From Agrostemma githago (Eukaryota > Streptophyta > Magnoliopsida > Caryophyllales > Caryophyllaceae): 64,000 nt of DNA. The position numbers and the translations under genes are program-made. Where the stretch lies: NCBI GenBank assembly GCA_958450325.1, contig OY288239.1:58733049-58797048 (forward strand), written 5' to 3'. Below, piece by piece: positions 23,601 through 35,600 of the stretch. How positions within the stretch are numbered: position 1 is the first letter of the stretch; every line of letters starts with the position of its first letter. Below the pieces are notes generated by a model, which was not told the origin of the DNA, did no database searches, and saw only the letters and a list, made by a program, of their open reading frames with translations.

Positions 23601-25660
23601 TGTAACACCCCATTATTTTCTCAGTCATTTATAAGACATTAATTTTCTATTCTATTTAAATCGGGTTTTTAAGTTGGAAAATATTTTCGAGGTTATCTTT
23701 TAAAATTAAAGTATTTTGGACTTTCTTAAAATAAAGGGATTTTGGACTCTTTTCCTAAAAGCGAAACGTTAAGTTCTAAACCGATTTGATTTCAAATTGG
23801 ACTTTGACCCAAACACACAAAAAAAGGAAATAATAATAATAATAATAAAACCTAATTCTTTTTGAACCTATCCCACCGTGTCCTTTTTCCTCCCTAATAA
23901 TTTCTCAGCTATTTTGCTATTACTCTGCCGCCCTTCCTCTCAATTCCAACTTTTCTATTTGTCAAGAAATCTACCCGAATACTAGTTTACAACAACGTGT
24001 TTTTACATCCATCTTCATCAAAATCGTAAGTACTTTAACCTATTATCTCTTTCCTTCTGATAATTATTGGACCAAATATTAAGTATGTCTAAACATCTTC
24101 AATTTTCTATCATTTTATTTTATTTTTCGGTTAAAACCGTTCTTTTCGTGACAAAAATTGGGTTTTGGTGTCGGGTTCGTTACTTTTCGTGCGGATTACA
24201 GATAGTGTCGTATTTTGGGTTTGTTGATGATTAATGATATGGAGTAGATTTGTATATAGTAGCAAATTGGAATTTGGGGGCACGTGTATGATGAGGAACA
24301 ATAAAAAATAATAATAATAAAATGCGTGGTGTTGGTACAGGGACTCCATTGTTATGGAGGCTAAGTTGCAATTTAATATGAGTATAAGTAATGGATAAGA
24401 ACATATGACAATCAGTGGGTAGATTTGTTCCGATTAAGGCGATTTGGGTTTGGGTTAGTTATATTTTGGTCGTGACTAGCGAGTGAGTTGATTATTAGTG
24501 AGTGAGTCGATATAATGGGTAAATGTCATTTGATGTTAATAAGTTAGTGGATTGAGTTATTGAACCATTATATATTATTTGTAGCTTGTGGATTCGAGGA
24601 GACAGAATTCGTGGAGTAATTCTAACTGATTTTAGTCCGTCTTGAGAGGTAAGGACGTTTTACCCTTTTCACTTTTAAGTAAAGAGCATGTTCGGATTAA
24701 AATATATTTTTATAACGGTTCTTGAATTATTTTGTCGATCGTAAATATTTTTATAATATTCGAAAGGTTTGGGTATTGAACATTGTGACACGAGTCACAC
24801 ATTGGTATTATTTTGGAAAAATTTTGGTAACTTATAACAGACTATGGGAGCTCTGTTGGTCTAGACGGTTTTAAGATGCGTCTCAGACGTTCCTAGGACT
24901 TTGTCCCGAAACTATTTTTGAGTGAGGATTGTCCGACCCTCACTCGCTAGGGAGTTAGACTTTCTCCTTTGACAGTTTCATCCTACTGACTGTCCAAATG
25001 TGAGAGGTGTGCACTATTATGAGTTTAGCTAAGCACAGGTGGTTACCTCTAGACCGTGCAAGGGTAGGACCTTGACACACAGGTTGCAAAAAAGATATAT
25101 TTTGGTTGGTTCGATTTTGACTATTCTTTTTATGGTATTCTGGTATTTAAACGATGATTTTAATTCTGATTTCAGGTTGTTATTCTTATTCTTATGATTA
25201 TTATTATTACTATTATTTGACGATTTACTATATTATTATACTTTTACTCAGCTTTGCGGACGTTCTTTTGTTTTGGGTCATTTCCCCGCTGGAACCTGTA
25301 CCTATTTGTGTTTTTGGGTACAGCTGATAGGTATACTTGAGTTGCTACATGGGTACATTCTGGAATCGGTTATGCTGAGCAAAGAAGACTTTTATTATTT
25401 AACTTTGACTCCAAACTATTTATATTATATTATTATTGGATTTATTGGTCTACTATTGTTTTAAACCGTTTTGAATTTTGTAAGACTTAAAGACTTCCGC
25501 TGCAACGTTTTCATTTAATTAGCTATCAAATTTCTATTTTATTTATTTATTATTTATCTTTTTCCTTGCACTTGGCTCCGTAAGCTAAGTGTGGAGTAAC
25601 AACGTTAAGTTTTCCATTTTTGGGTTATTATTTTGGCTGTGAAAATTTAGGGCTGTTACA
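23601..25660 (+). repeat. 5' LTR of element F
   Basis: It starts TGTAACACCCCATTATTTTC and ends AGGGCTGTTACA, 2,060 bp. It matches 31276-34400 once the MITE is removed, with many more differences than between the two G LTRs. Pyrimidine-rich leader and (TAA)n patches are present; no gene. Confidence 0.9.
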
Positions 25661-25662
25661 GT

Positions 25663-25675
25663 TGGTATCAGAGCA
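25663..25675 (+). other. Primer binding site of element F (initiator Met tRNA)
   Basis: TGGTATCAGAGCA two bases (GT) after the LTR end. Confidence 0.9.
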
Positions 25676-25943
25676 ATAGGTTTTCCAAAATGTTTTTCAA
25701 AATTTGAAATGGTTTAAAAAAATGTTTACCTTTATATATAAAAAAAAACCGAGTGTTGGGTGGTTTGGGTGCATTGCGTACGCATGATTTATATATTCAT
25801 ATTTGTATATATATGATAATATTTTGTGCTGTTACCCTTACCTGAACTGTGAATGCTACTTATGTTATTATTTGTGATATTATTGGTGATAGAATGATTT
25901 TATGTCAATATTTAATAGAACCTTGTTTATATCTATAGTAACA
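25676..25943 (+). other. Untranslated leader of element F
   Basis: About 270 bp, AT-rich, with no reading frame of note; it matches the G leader at 62070-62348. Confidence 0.6.
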
Positions 25944-27686
25944 ATGCCTCCACGAAGGGAAAATGAAAACAACAATAATGATATGGCTGCTATGATGACG
26001 CAACTTATAGCTCAAAACACAGTTCTTGTCGAAGCTGTGCAACAAATGACTACGGTTGCGCGGAATATGAATGAGAGGGTTGAAAATGAAAATGATCCTA
26101 CACCTACTGTTGTTGAAATGTCTTTAGCGGTACAGAAGAAGAGGCCGCCGTCTTTTACTGGGAAAGGAGATCCTACTGAGCTAGATAACTGGATTTGGGA
26201 CATAGGGAAAATTTTCTTGGTTGTTGGGTGCCCACATGAGTTTCAGGCTAGGATTGTTGTCTTCTATTTTAAAGAGGAGGCAGATATCTGGTGGCAGACT
26301 GTGAAGGATGACTTTATGAAACCTAAGAGGGTAAGAAATGCTAATGGTACCGTCATATTTCATGATAAAGATTGGGATGACCTTAAAGACTTACTTGAGG
26401 AAGAATTTTTCCCCGATCTTGTGAAGAACCAAAAATTGGCTGAATTTGGGGATCTAAAGCAGACAGATGAGATGAGTGTGAAGGTTTTTTATAACAAATT
26501 CATTGAACTTAGCAGGTTTGCTATGGAGTTGGTGCCAACTGAGCGAATTAAAGCGGCAAGATTTGAGGATAAGTTAAATTGGAAGATTAAGGGTAGGTTT
26601 GCTGGGGAGACCTTCACTTCATTGAGAGATATTTATGCTAGAGCTGTGAACATTGAGAGAAGTAACCAGAAAATGGAGGAAGAGATGGGAACTAGTGGAA
26701 CTAGAAAGAGTGAGTATCAGGGGAGTCAATCTGACACCGCAGCTAAGAGAGGAAATTTTCATAATAATAACAACCCTCAGAATAAGTCTAGATCTTTTGG
26801 CGGGAATGTGAAAGAAGAAGGGAATAACTAGAATGGTAAAAGTCAGGGGACAGGGCAAGTTTTTACCAGACACTATTACTGCAAGATATGCAAGGGAGAT
26901 CACCCAGGAGTTGACTGTCAGGGAAATAGGGTGACATGCCACTGGTGTGGAAAATTGGGACACCATGAGTTTGAATGTACTAATAAGAAGGCAGGACGAC
27001 CCCGTAGTGCACCATCTGCTAGTGTGAGTGGGAATTAGAGTAACCGATTTCAGGGTCAGGGAAGAACACAGAGTTATGGTGGGTCTGCATCTAATAACAC
27101 TTATAAGAACCCAGCTCCGACTCAGAGCAACACTACAGCAGCTAGTAAGCCCGCAGGACAAGTGAATGGGGCACAGAGTACTAAGAAGCCCACTGGGAAG
27201 CTCTATGTCACGAACAGAGAAGAAGGAGAAAATACTGACATCGTTTCGGGTAACTTTCTTATGAACTCTATTTCAGCTCATGTTCTGTTTGATTCTGGTG
27301 CGTCTCACTCTATTATTTCAACTAAGTTTATGGATAAAATGAATGTTGAACCTAGTGAAATTGTGGATTATGATTTTGCTATGTCATCTGGGGACTTAGT
27401 GAACTGTAAAAGAATTTTTAAGGATGTGTCTGTATTTATTGGTGATCACGATTTTAAGGCAAACCTGATAGAATTTCCATTACCTCACTTTGATGTGATT
27501 TTGGGGATGGATTGGCTCGGTTCTTATCGGGCTAATATTGATTGTGCACAGAGGGGGCCTAAAAATGTGAGAGTATCTTATTGGGGTCATGTAAAGGGGC
27601 CTAGAGTGAAACTTATTTCTGCTATGAAAGTGAAAAAACATTTCTCTAGGGGAGCTGAGTTGATTTTGTGTCATGTAAAAGTTTGA
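25944..27686 (+). pseudogene. Element F Gag and protease, two nonsense codons and a frameshift
   Basis: I chose ATG 25944 ([11 protein letters not shown]) because it matches G and because the upstream in-frame ATG adds a non-conserved leader. Gag: N-terminal coil ([20 protein letters not shown]) and capsid ([17 protein letters not shown] ... ADIWWQTV ... [14 protein letters not shown]). Nonsense TAG is at 26829-26831 (Trp in G) and 27036-27038 (Gln in G). The zinc knuckles [13 protein letters not shown] (residue 313) and [14 protein letters not shown] lie between them. The protease site LFDSGASHS has Asp near residue 450. About 15 bp are missing after CAQ compared with G (SKVSL). A deletion near 27675 shifts the frame before the RT. 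Confidence 0.9.
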
Positions 27687-29071
27687 GGGTGGAATATCCT
27701 GACTTGAGTGAAGTTCCAGTAGTGAGTGAGTTTGTTGATGTGTTTCCTAAGGAAATACCGGGAATGCCTCCTGCTAGAGAAGTTGAGTTTAAAATCGACC
27801 TAGTGCCAAGAACGGGTCCAATTGCTAAATCACCATACCAAATGGCACCGTTAGAAATGCAAGAGGTTAAGAAAAAATTAGATGAATTGATGGAGAAAGG
27901 GTATATTAGGCCTAGTGTGTCGCCTTGGGGTGCCCCTGTTTTATTTGTGAAGAAGAAAGATGGAACTTTGAGGTTGTGTATTGATTATCGGGAATTGAAC
28001 CAAATTACTTTCAAGAATAGGTATCCTTTACCTAGGATTGATGATTTGTTTGACCAGTTGAAGGGAGCTTCTGTTTTCTCCAAAATAGACTTGCGATCTG
28101 GGTACCATCAATTGAAGATAGCGCCTGAGGATGTACCTAAGACTGCATTTTCCACTAGTTATGGCCATTATGAGTTTACTGTGATGCCTTTTGGGTTGAC
28201 TAATGCTCCTGCTGTGTTTATGGACTTGATGAACCAAACTTTTAGGACTTACCTAGATAAATTTGTTGTAGTGTTCATTGATGACATACTGATTTATTCG
28301 AGGAGTGAAGATGAGCATGAGGAACATTTACGTATTATCTTAGGTATTCTGATAGAAAAACAGTTGTATGCCAAATTTTTGAAATGTCACTTCTGGTTGG
28401 ATCAAGTAGCTTTTCTGGGGCATATTATATCTAAGGATGGAGTATCATTAGATCCTGCTAAGATTAAAGTTGTTAAAGAGTGGCCTAGACCGAAATCTGT
28501 GACTAAAATTCGTAGCTTTTTGGGTTTAGCCGGTTACTATAGGAGATTTGTGAAAGATTTTTCTAAAATAGCTAGACCAATGACCACACTGATGAGGAAA
28601 GCCACAAAATTTCATTGGGATGAAGGATGTGAGGAGTCATTTCAGATTTTGAAGGAGAATTTGACCACTGCTCCGGTTCTAGCTTTACCGGATGGAAATG
28701 AAGCTTATGAAGTTTATACAGATGCATCTAAGAATGGGTTAGGTTTTGTCCTTATGCAGAATAGGAGAGTGATTGCCTATGCTTCTAGAAAGTTGAAACC
28801 TTATGAAGAAAATTATCCCATTAATGATTTAGAATTAGCAGTCGTAGTCTTTGCCTTGAAGATTTGGAGACATTATTTGTTTGGTGTACCCTTTAAGGTT
28901 TTCTCTGATCACAAAAGCTTAAAATATATATTCACTCAAAAGGAGCTTAATATGAGATAGAGGAGGTGGTTAGAGTTGATTAAGGACTACGAGGTCGAGA
29001 TTCAGTATCATGAAGGAAAGGCTAATGTGGTGGCCGACGCCTTAAGTAGGAAGTCTCTTCATACGATATAG
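27668..29071 (+). pseudogene. Element F reverse transcriptase-RNase H, two terminal nonsense codons
   Basis: A long open stretch in the second frame from about 27687. It holds the RT start ([20 protein letters not shown]), [52 protein letters not shown] and [12 protein letters not shown] with both catalytic aspartates near 28274-28285. [11 protein letters not shown] and RNase [13 protein letters not shown] follow. Nonsense TAG at 28958-28960 and 29069-29071 replace CAG codons present in G (MRQRRW and TIQLV). The RT core itself is uninterrupted for about 430 codons, so the copy decayed mainly by point mutation. Confidence 0.9.
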
Positions 29072-30589
29072 TTAGAGATGAGTCGTGATAAGTTGAGGGC
29101 AGAATTTAGGAACTTTGCGATCCAAATGGCGAAGCCAGGAACCCCGTCTAATATGTTATCTGTCGAGAGTGATTTGATAGGGGAGATTAGAGAATTACAG
29201 GTTGGTGCTAAGTATTTGCAGGATAATTTAGTGAATGAGCCTACTTTGTTCCGGCGCGATGAGAATGGATTGATTAAGGTTCATGATAGGGTTTGTGTGC
29301 CTAACCACTGGGAAATTAAGGAAAGAATAATGACTGAGGCACATGCAACACCGTATTCTGTTCATCCTGGGGGTGATAAAATGTATGAGGACTTGAAATT
29401 AGCATTTTGGTGGTCCGGTATGAAGAAACATATTGCAGATTTTGTGTCTCGATGCTTGATATGTCAGAAGGTTAAGAGTGAACACAGGAGACCTCAAGGG
29501 AAGTTGCAACCGTTAGAAGTTCCCGAGTGGAAGTGGAGTTCAATCTCCATGGATTTTGTAGCTGGTTTGCCAGGGTCACAGAAAGGTAATAATATGATTT
29601 GGGTGATAATTGATAGGCTGACTAAGAGTGCAAATTTTATTCCGATGAAAGATACTTGGAAGAAGAAGCAGCTTGCTGATGCTTATGTACATCATGTGGT
29701 AAGACTTCATGGAGTTCCTAAGGATATTGTGTCAGGTAGGGATGCCAGATTTGTTTCAATATTTTGGGAGAAACTTCAGACAGCTTTGGGAACCAAGCTT
29801 AATATGAGCACAACATTTCACCCAGCTAGCGATGGTCAGACCGAAAGAACAAATCAAATACTTGAGGACATGTTGCGAGCTTGTGTCTTACAATTTCATG
29901 GAGGCGGGGAGGATTAGTTAGATCTGATCGAGTTCTCCTATAATAACAGTTATTAGGCTACAATTCAGATGACACCATTCGAGGCGTTGTACAGACGCAA
30001 GTGTAGGAGTCCGGTATGTTGGGGTGATATTAGTGAGCATGTGATTCTAGGGCCTGAGATGATCACTGAAATGGTTGAGAGTGTTAGGATTATACAGGAC
30101 AGGATGAAGGCAGCTCAAGACCGTCAGAAGAGCTATGCTGATAAAACTCGTAGGCACGTGGAATTTGAGGTTCGTGACAAAGTTCTTTTGCGTGTCTCGC
30201 CTACTAAAGGAGTAATGCGGTTCAGTAAGAAGGGCAAATTGAGCCCAAAGTTTATTGGTTCGTATGAAATTTTGGAGCGTATTGGCGAGGTGGCTTATCG
30301 ACTTGATTTACCAGCTGATCTAGAACGAGTGCATAATGTATTCCATGTTTCCCAGCTAAGGAAATACATTAGTGATCCATCACATGTGTTAGACCCGGAG
30401 ACTATTGAGCTTGATGAGACTATGACTTATGAAGAGACTCCCGTTCAGATTTTGGATAGTAAGGTGGGTAAAACCCGTAGAACTGAAACAAGAATGGTCA
30501 AAGTTTTGTGGAATAATAACAATGTGGAGGAGACTACTTGGGAAGTTGAGTCAGCCATGAAAGAAAAATACCCTCATCTTTTTTCCTAA
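29072..30589 (+). pseudogene. Element F integrase with chromodomain, two nonsense codons
   Basis: Same frame as the RT piece. The HHCC zinc domain (YSVHPGGDKMYEDL, CLICQKVK) is followed by the DDE core (SISMDFVAGLPGSQKG, IVSGRDARFVSIFW, GQTERTNQILEDMLRAC). In the second DDE motif the usual SDRD reads SGRD, so the second catalytic Asp-containing context is altered. Stops are at 29915-29917 and 29954-29956. It continues with PKFIGSYEILERIGEVAYRL and a chromodomain (TYEETPVQILDSKVGKTRRT ... VLWNNNNVEETTWE) to TAA at 30587-30589. Confidence 0.9.
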
Positions 30590-31275
30590 GGTAAATTTTC
30601 GTGCTTCGTGGACGAAGCTTTATTTTAAAGGGGATAGAAAATAAGCATGAGTACCTTATTTACTACTTTATTTTTGTGTTTGATTAACCTTGTTCTTGTG
30701 TGGTTTCATGCTGCTTATTGTTTATTGATTTCAAATGTGAATCTATTGGTTATTGTTGGATATTGATTTTTCGTTAATTCTTGAAATACTTGTTTATTTA
30801 TACTGGTGGTTTACTTGTGAAATTTCAAAACTTTGAAAATACATAATTATTATTTACCCGACATGCTCTTAGCTTTCTAAGTGACACTTTTACCTTAAAG
30901 GATTGTGAGAATTTTGTGGGTTCGAACTCTAGCATTATTTTGTGGAGTTTGTTCTTATCTTGTGGAACTAGGTGATCTTATCTTGTGGAATTAGGTGGCG
31001 GTGAAGTGGTGATACTTTAAAATTTGAGGAATTAGGTGCTTTGGATTTTTGGGGATTTAGAGATGTGAGTGGTCTTAAAGATTACGCGTTTGTTTTGGCG
31101 GAATTTGGATATATATGGAGTAAATGGTTTATTTTGGATATATATGAGGAACTTTGGTTTATTTTGGATATATGGAGTGAACGGTCATTTTGGGACACAT
31201 ATGAGTAATGTGAGAATTTATTTTGAGGACAAGTTTAAACTTCGAGGACGAAGTTTTGTTTTAAAGAGGGAAGTC
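30590..31275 (+). promoter_or_regulatory. 3' untranslated region and polypurine tract of element F
   Basis: About 690 bp without coding potential, collinear with 56753-57405 of G. Near 31095-31205 it has three loose copies of a TTTTGGATATATATGGAGT-type motif. It ends with the plus-strand primer AAAGAGGGAAGTC directly before the 3' LTR. Confidence 0.75.
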
Positions 31276-34200
31276 TGTAACAACCCGTTATTTTCTCAGT
31301 CATTTATAAGACATTATTTTTCTATTATATTTAAATCGGGTTTTTAAGTTGGAAAAATATTTTCGAGGTTATCTTTTAAAATTAAAGTATTTTGGACTTT
31401 CTTAAAATAAAGGGATTTTGGACTCTTTTCCTAAAAGCGAAACGTTAAGTTCTAAACCGATTTGATTTCAAATTGGACTTTGACCCAAACACACACAAAA
31501 AAAAAGGAAAAAAATAATAATAATAAAACCTAATTCTTTTTGAACCCATCCCACGTTGTCCTTTTTCCTCCCCAATAATTTCTCAGCTATTTTGCTATTA
31601 CTCTGCCGCCCTTCCTCTCAATTCCAACTTTTCTATTTGTCAAGAAATCTACCCGAATCCTAGTTTACAACAACGTGTTTTTACATCCGTCTTCATCAAA
31701 ATTGTAAGTACTTTAACCTATTATCTCTTTCTTTCTTATAATTATTGGACCAAATAGTAAGTATGTCTAAACATCTTGAATTTTCTATCGTTTTATTTTA
31801 TTTTTCGGTTAAAACCGTTCTTTTCGTGACATAAATTGGGTTTTGGTGTCGGGTTCGTTACTTTTTGTGGAGATTACAGATAGGGTCCTATTTTGGGTTT
31901 GTTGATGATGATGATGATTGATGATACGGAGTATATTTGTATATAGTAGCAAATTGGAATTTGGGAGCACGTGTATGATGAGGAACAATAAAAAAAATGC
32001 GTGGTGTTGGTACAGGGACTCCATTGTTATGGAAGCTAAGTTGCAATTTAATAGGCCAATTAACCAAATTGGTAAATAAAATGCAAGCTTCATGACAAAT
32101 TGGTAGATAAAAAGACTCATGTGACAATTTGGTAAAAAAAATGGTGGGTTAGTGCCAATTTGGTAAAAAAAGTTCTCATGCCACAAATTGACCCAAAAAA
32201 AACTACTTTTCAAAAACTGTCGGGTTTGGGTCGAGTCAAGTTGTCAAGTCATCGGGTTCGGATCGTAACGTGTCAACATCTCTTTCGAGTCGGGTTTGGA
32301 TAATTAGGTCATTATCGGGTCCAATTATATCATATTTTTTCGATATTATCCTAATAAGTTTAGTTTTTTTACTAGTATTATTTTGTTAAATTACTTTGTC
32401 ATTACGTCTTAACGTATCAAATTAAGCACTAAATTGCTTTTATTTGGATCAATCTAAAAATTTGAAGTTCTATGATCAAAAATTTTATTAGTTCGGATTC
32501 AAAAAATTTAAATCAGGTCTCGGGTCACAAGTGAGTCGGGTTAGGTCGATTTCGGGTTACTAAACTTTTGGATTCTAACGGGTTAGATTCGGGCAGGTTG
32601 GGTCTCCGGTTCATCTATTTGGGGCCGATTGTGGTTTTCGATCCTAACCCAATTTTTTTCATTCCGTACCGATTTGGACCGGAGTTATATTTATTTGATA
32701 TAAATTCCGATTTAACAGGACGGGAATTTTAAAAAAATGTGCAAATTCTGGTCCGGTTTTGGACCGAAATTTTTCCGTATCATTTTTTCTTTAAGATTCC
32801 AATTCCGGTCCTGACTGGTACACAACCCTACCCGAAATGATCTGACCTAATAGTGACTAGACACGACTCGGAACCCGACTCGAAAGAGATGTGGACTCGT
32901 TATGACTCGAACCCGATATGATCTGACTTTTCTCGAATTAAACCCGACGATTTTTAAGAGTAGTTTTTTTTTTCTCAATTTTTGGTAAGAGAATTTTTTT
33001 ACCAAATTGTCACCAAGCCGTCACTTTTTTTACCAATTTGTCCTATGAGTATTTTTTCTTACCAATTTGTCATGAAACTCCCATTTTATTTACCAATTTG
33101 GTCAATTGGCCCAATTTAATAAGAGTATAAGTAATGGACAAGAACATATGACAATCAGTGGGTAGATTTGTTCCGATTAAGACGATTTGGGTTTGGGTTA
33201 GTTATATTTTGGTCGTGACTAGCGAGTTAGTTGATTATTAGTGAGTGAGTCATCGATATAATGGGTAAATGTCATCTGATGTTAATAAGTTAGTGGATTG
33301 AGTTATTGAACCATTATATATTATTTGTAGCTTGTGGATTCGAGGATAAAGAATTCGTGGAGTAATTCTAACTGATTTTTGTCCGTCTTGAGAGGTAAGG
33401 ACGTTTTACCCTTTTCACTTTTAAGTAAAGAGCATGTTCGGATTAAAATATATTTTTATAACGGTTCTTGAATTATTTCGTCGATCGTAAATATTTTTAT
33501 AATACTCGAAATGTTTGGATATTGAACTTTGTGACACGAGTCACACATTGGTATTATTTTGGAAAAATTTTGGTAACTTATAACAGACTCTGGGAGCTCT
33601 GTTGGTCTAGACGGTTTTAAGGTGCGTCTAAGACGTTCCAGAGACTTTGTCCCGAAACTATTTTTGAGTGAGGATTGTCCGGCCCTCACTCGCTAGGGAG
33701 TTAGACTTTCTCCTTTGGCAGTTTCATCCTACTGACTGTCCAAATGTGAGAGGTGCGCACTATTATGAGTCTAGCTAAGCACAAGTGGTTACCTCTAGAC
33801 CGTGCAAGGGTAGGGCCTTGGCACACAGGTTGCAAAAAATATATATTTTGGTTGGTTCGGTTTTGACTATTCTTTTATGGTATTCTGGTATTTAAACGAT
33901 GATTTTAATTCTGATTTCAGGTTGTTATTCTTATGATTATTATTATTACTATTATTTCACGATTTATTATATTATTATACTTTTACTCTGGTTTGCTGAC
34001 GTCCTTTTGTTTCGGGTCGTTCCCCCGCTGGAACCTGTACCTATTTGTGTTTTTGGGTACGGCTGATAGGTATACTTGAGTTGCTACATGGGTGCATTCT
34101 GGAATCGGGTTATGCTGAGCGAGGAAGGACTTTTATTATTTAACTTTGACTCCAAACTATTTATATTATATTATTATTGGATTTATTGGTTACTATTGTT

Positions 34201-34400
34201 TTAAATCGTTTTGAATTTTGTAAGACTTAAAGACTTCCACTGCAACATTTTCATTTAATTAGCTATCAAATTTCTATTTTATTTATTTATTATTTATCTT
34301 TTTCTTTGCACCTGGCTCCGTAAGCTAAGTGTGGAGTAACATCATTGAGTTTTCCGTTTTTGGGTTATTATTTTGGCTTCGAAAATTTAGGGCTGTTACT
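31276..34400 (+). repeat. 3' LTR of element F, with nested MITE
   Basis: It starts TGTAACAACCCGTTATTTTC and ends GGGCTGTTACT, with the terminal A changed to T. Without the MITE (32054-33112) and its 9-bp duplication it is about 2,057 bp, close to the 5' LTR. Confidence 0.9.
32054..33112. mobile_element. Mutator-type foldback MITE in LTR F
   Basis: 1,059 bp. The termini GGCCAATTAACCAAATTGGT and the inverted complement at 33112 pair over about 30 bp. A perfect 9-bp target duplication AATTTAATA (32045-32053 and 33113-33121) fits Mutator-like elements; the other F LTR shows the empty site near 24370-24380. The outer about 150 bp on each side carry repeated CAAATTGGTAAA motifs, and deeper parts also pair (TCTCTTTCGAGTCGGG near 32280 against CCCGACTCGAAAGAGA near 32875). 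No transposase is encoded. Confidence 0.88.
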
Positions 34401-34414
34401 GACACTCTCACCTG

Positions 34415-34990
34415 CCAGAGCATATAACAGATACTCTGACGGACGGGTCGTATAACAGACTTCCCATCGTTGTGGAGCATATAACTAATACTCCACGGTA
34501 CTATGTATAGTCGTATATGTCTAAGCCTAGCTAGGGCTCTCGATGCAATAACTGTACACCGAACGACACACGGGACCCAGAGCGTATAACTGACGTCTCA
34601 AGGAACGCCTGAACATAGACCTATGGCATTTGGCGCTTTTTCCTTCCGACTGGTATATAACTGATACCGCACATCATCTATACCACTAGCTTTCGTGTAA
34701 CCGTACAGTATAACTGACTATACAAGGCTCTTGTGAATAACGTCACGATTCCAATCCTAGTACAGTATAACCGACTGTACTAAGGGGCAACCCACCCTAG
34801 TATAGTATAACTAACTATACAAGGTAGTAATTAGACTTAGTATAGTGTCACTGACTATACCAGGGATAATCAAGCCCTAGATAGTGTAACTGACTATACC
34901 ACGTGTTAATCCAAACCAATATAGTAAAACCGAATATACTAAATACCAATCATGTCTCACACATTGGACCATATAACTGACTGAACTATG
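34415..34990. repeat. Degenerate GTATAACTGAC repeats in LTR E
   Basis: At least a dozen copies of (G/A)TATAACTGAC- or TATAACTGACTATAC-like motifs at irregular 30- to 60-bp spacing, partly paired with complementary AGTATAGT stretches. The motif also occurs at 23586-23600 across the F insertion. No gene. Confidence 0.7.
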
Positions 34991-35159
34991 AAGAACATGC
35001 ATAGAAGTAACCTTTCAACAATACGTGAATAATAGATAGTACAACTAACTATACCCATAAAGTTAACCTCGCATATCAAATGCCTAATAGTATCCAAGGT
35101 TAAGGTTCGCTGACTATAACCTTGTCTACTAAGTTGAGGTTGACCTAACCTCAACCATA

Positions 35160-35600
35160 ACGTTGTGAAGTTACATTAACTGCAACAAGATTATGATGTT
35201 ACGACGATGTTACATTAACCTCAAGTGAAGTGGTGTAGTAACTTCTCAATGAAGGTACATTAACTTCAATCAAGGTCACATTAACCTCGGCTATAACATT
35301 AGCTTCTTGCTAAGGTTACATTAACCTTGGATATAACCTTAACTCTTGTTAAGGTTATATTAACCTTAGTTATAACCTTAACTCCATGCTAAGGTTACCT
35401 TAACCTTCGCCCCAACCTTAACTCTAAGTTAAGGTTACATTAACCTTGACCATAACCTTGAAAAGTTCGGGAACCTCGACAAGATTATAGCCCCGTGTTG
35501 AAGTTATCTTAACCTCAAGTGAAGTTGTATAGTACTTTTCAACGAAGTTACGTAAACTTCAAATAAGGTTATATTAACCTAAACCCTAACCTCAACCACC
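35160..35600. repeat. Palindromic AAGGTTACATTAACCTT repeats in LTR E
   Basis: Repeated imperfect palindromes of the type AAGGTTACATTAACCTT, clearest from 35310 to 35460, alternating with TATAACCTTAACTC. Dense, regularly spaced inverted motifs inside an LTR could be protein-binding or structure-forming sites (inference only). Confidence 0.7.

Larger units (their letters stand above)
23601..34400 (+). mobile_element. Element F: Ty3/gypsy chromovirus, full length, heavily mutated
   Basis: 5' LTR 23601-25660, primer site 25663, gag-pol 25944-30589, polypurine tract 31262-31275, 3' LTR 31276-34400. The GACAC target duplication (23596-23600 and 34401-34405) lies inside the E LTR; this needs the last LTR base to have changed from A to T at 34400. 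It is the same family as element G (54502-64000), which serves as an in-window reference for its lesions. A Mutator-type MITE sits in its 3' LTR. The coding region has six nonsense codons, one frameshift and a 15-bp deletion relative to G. Confidence 0.92.
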
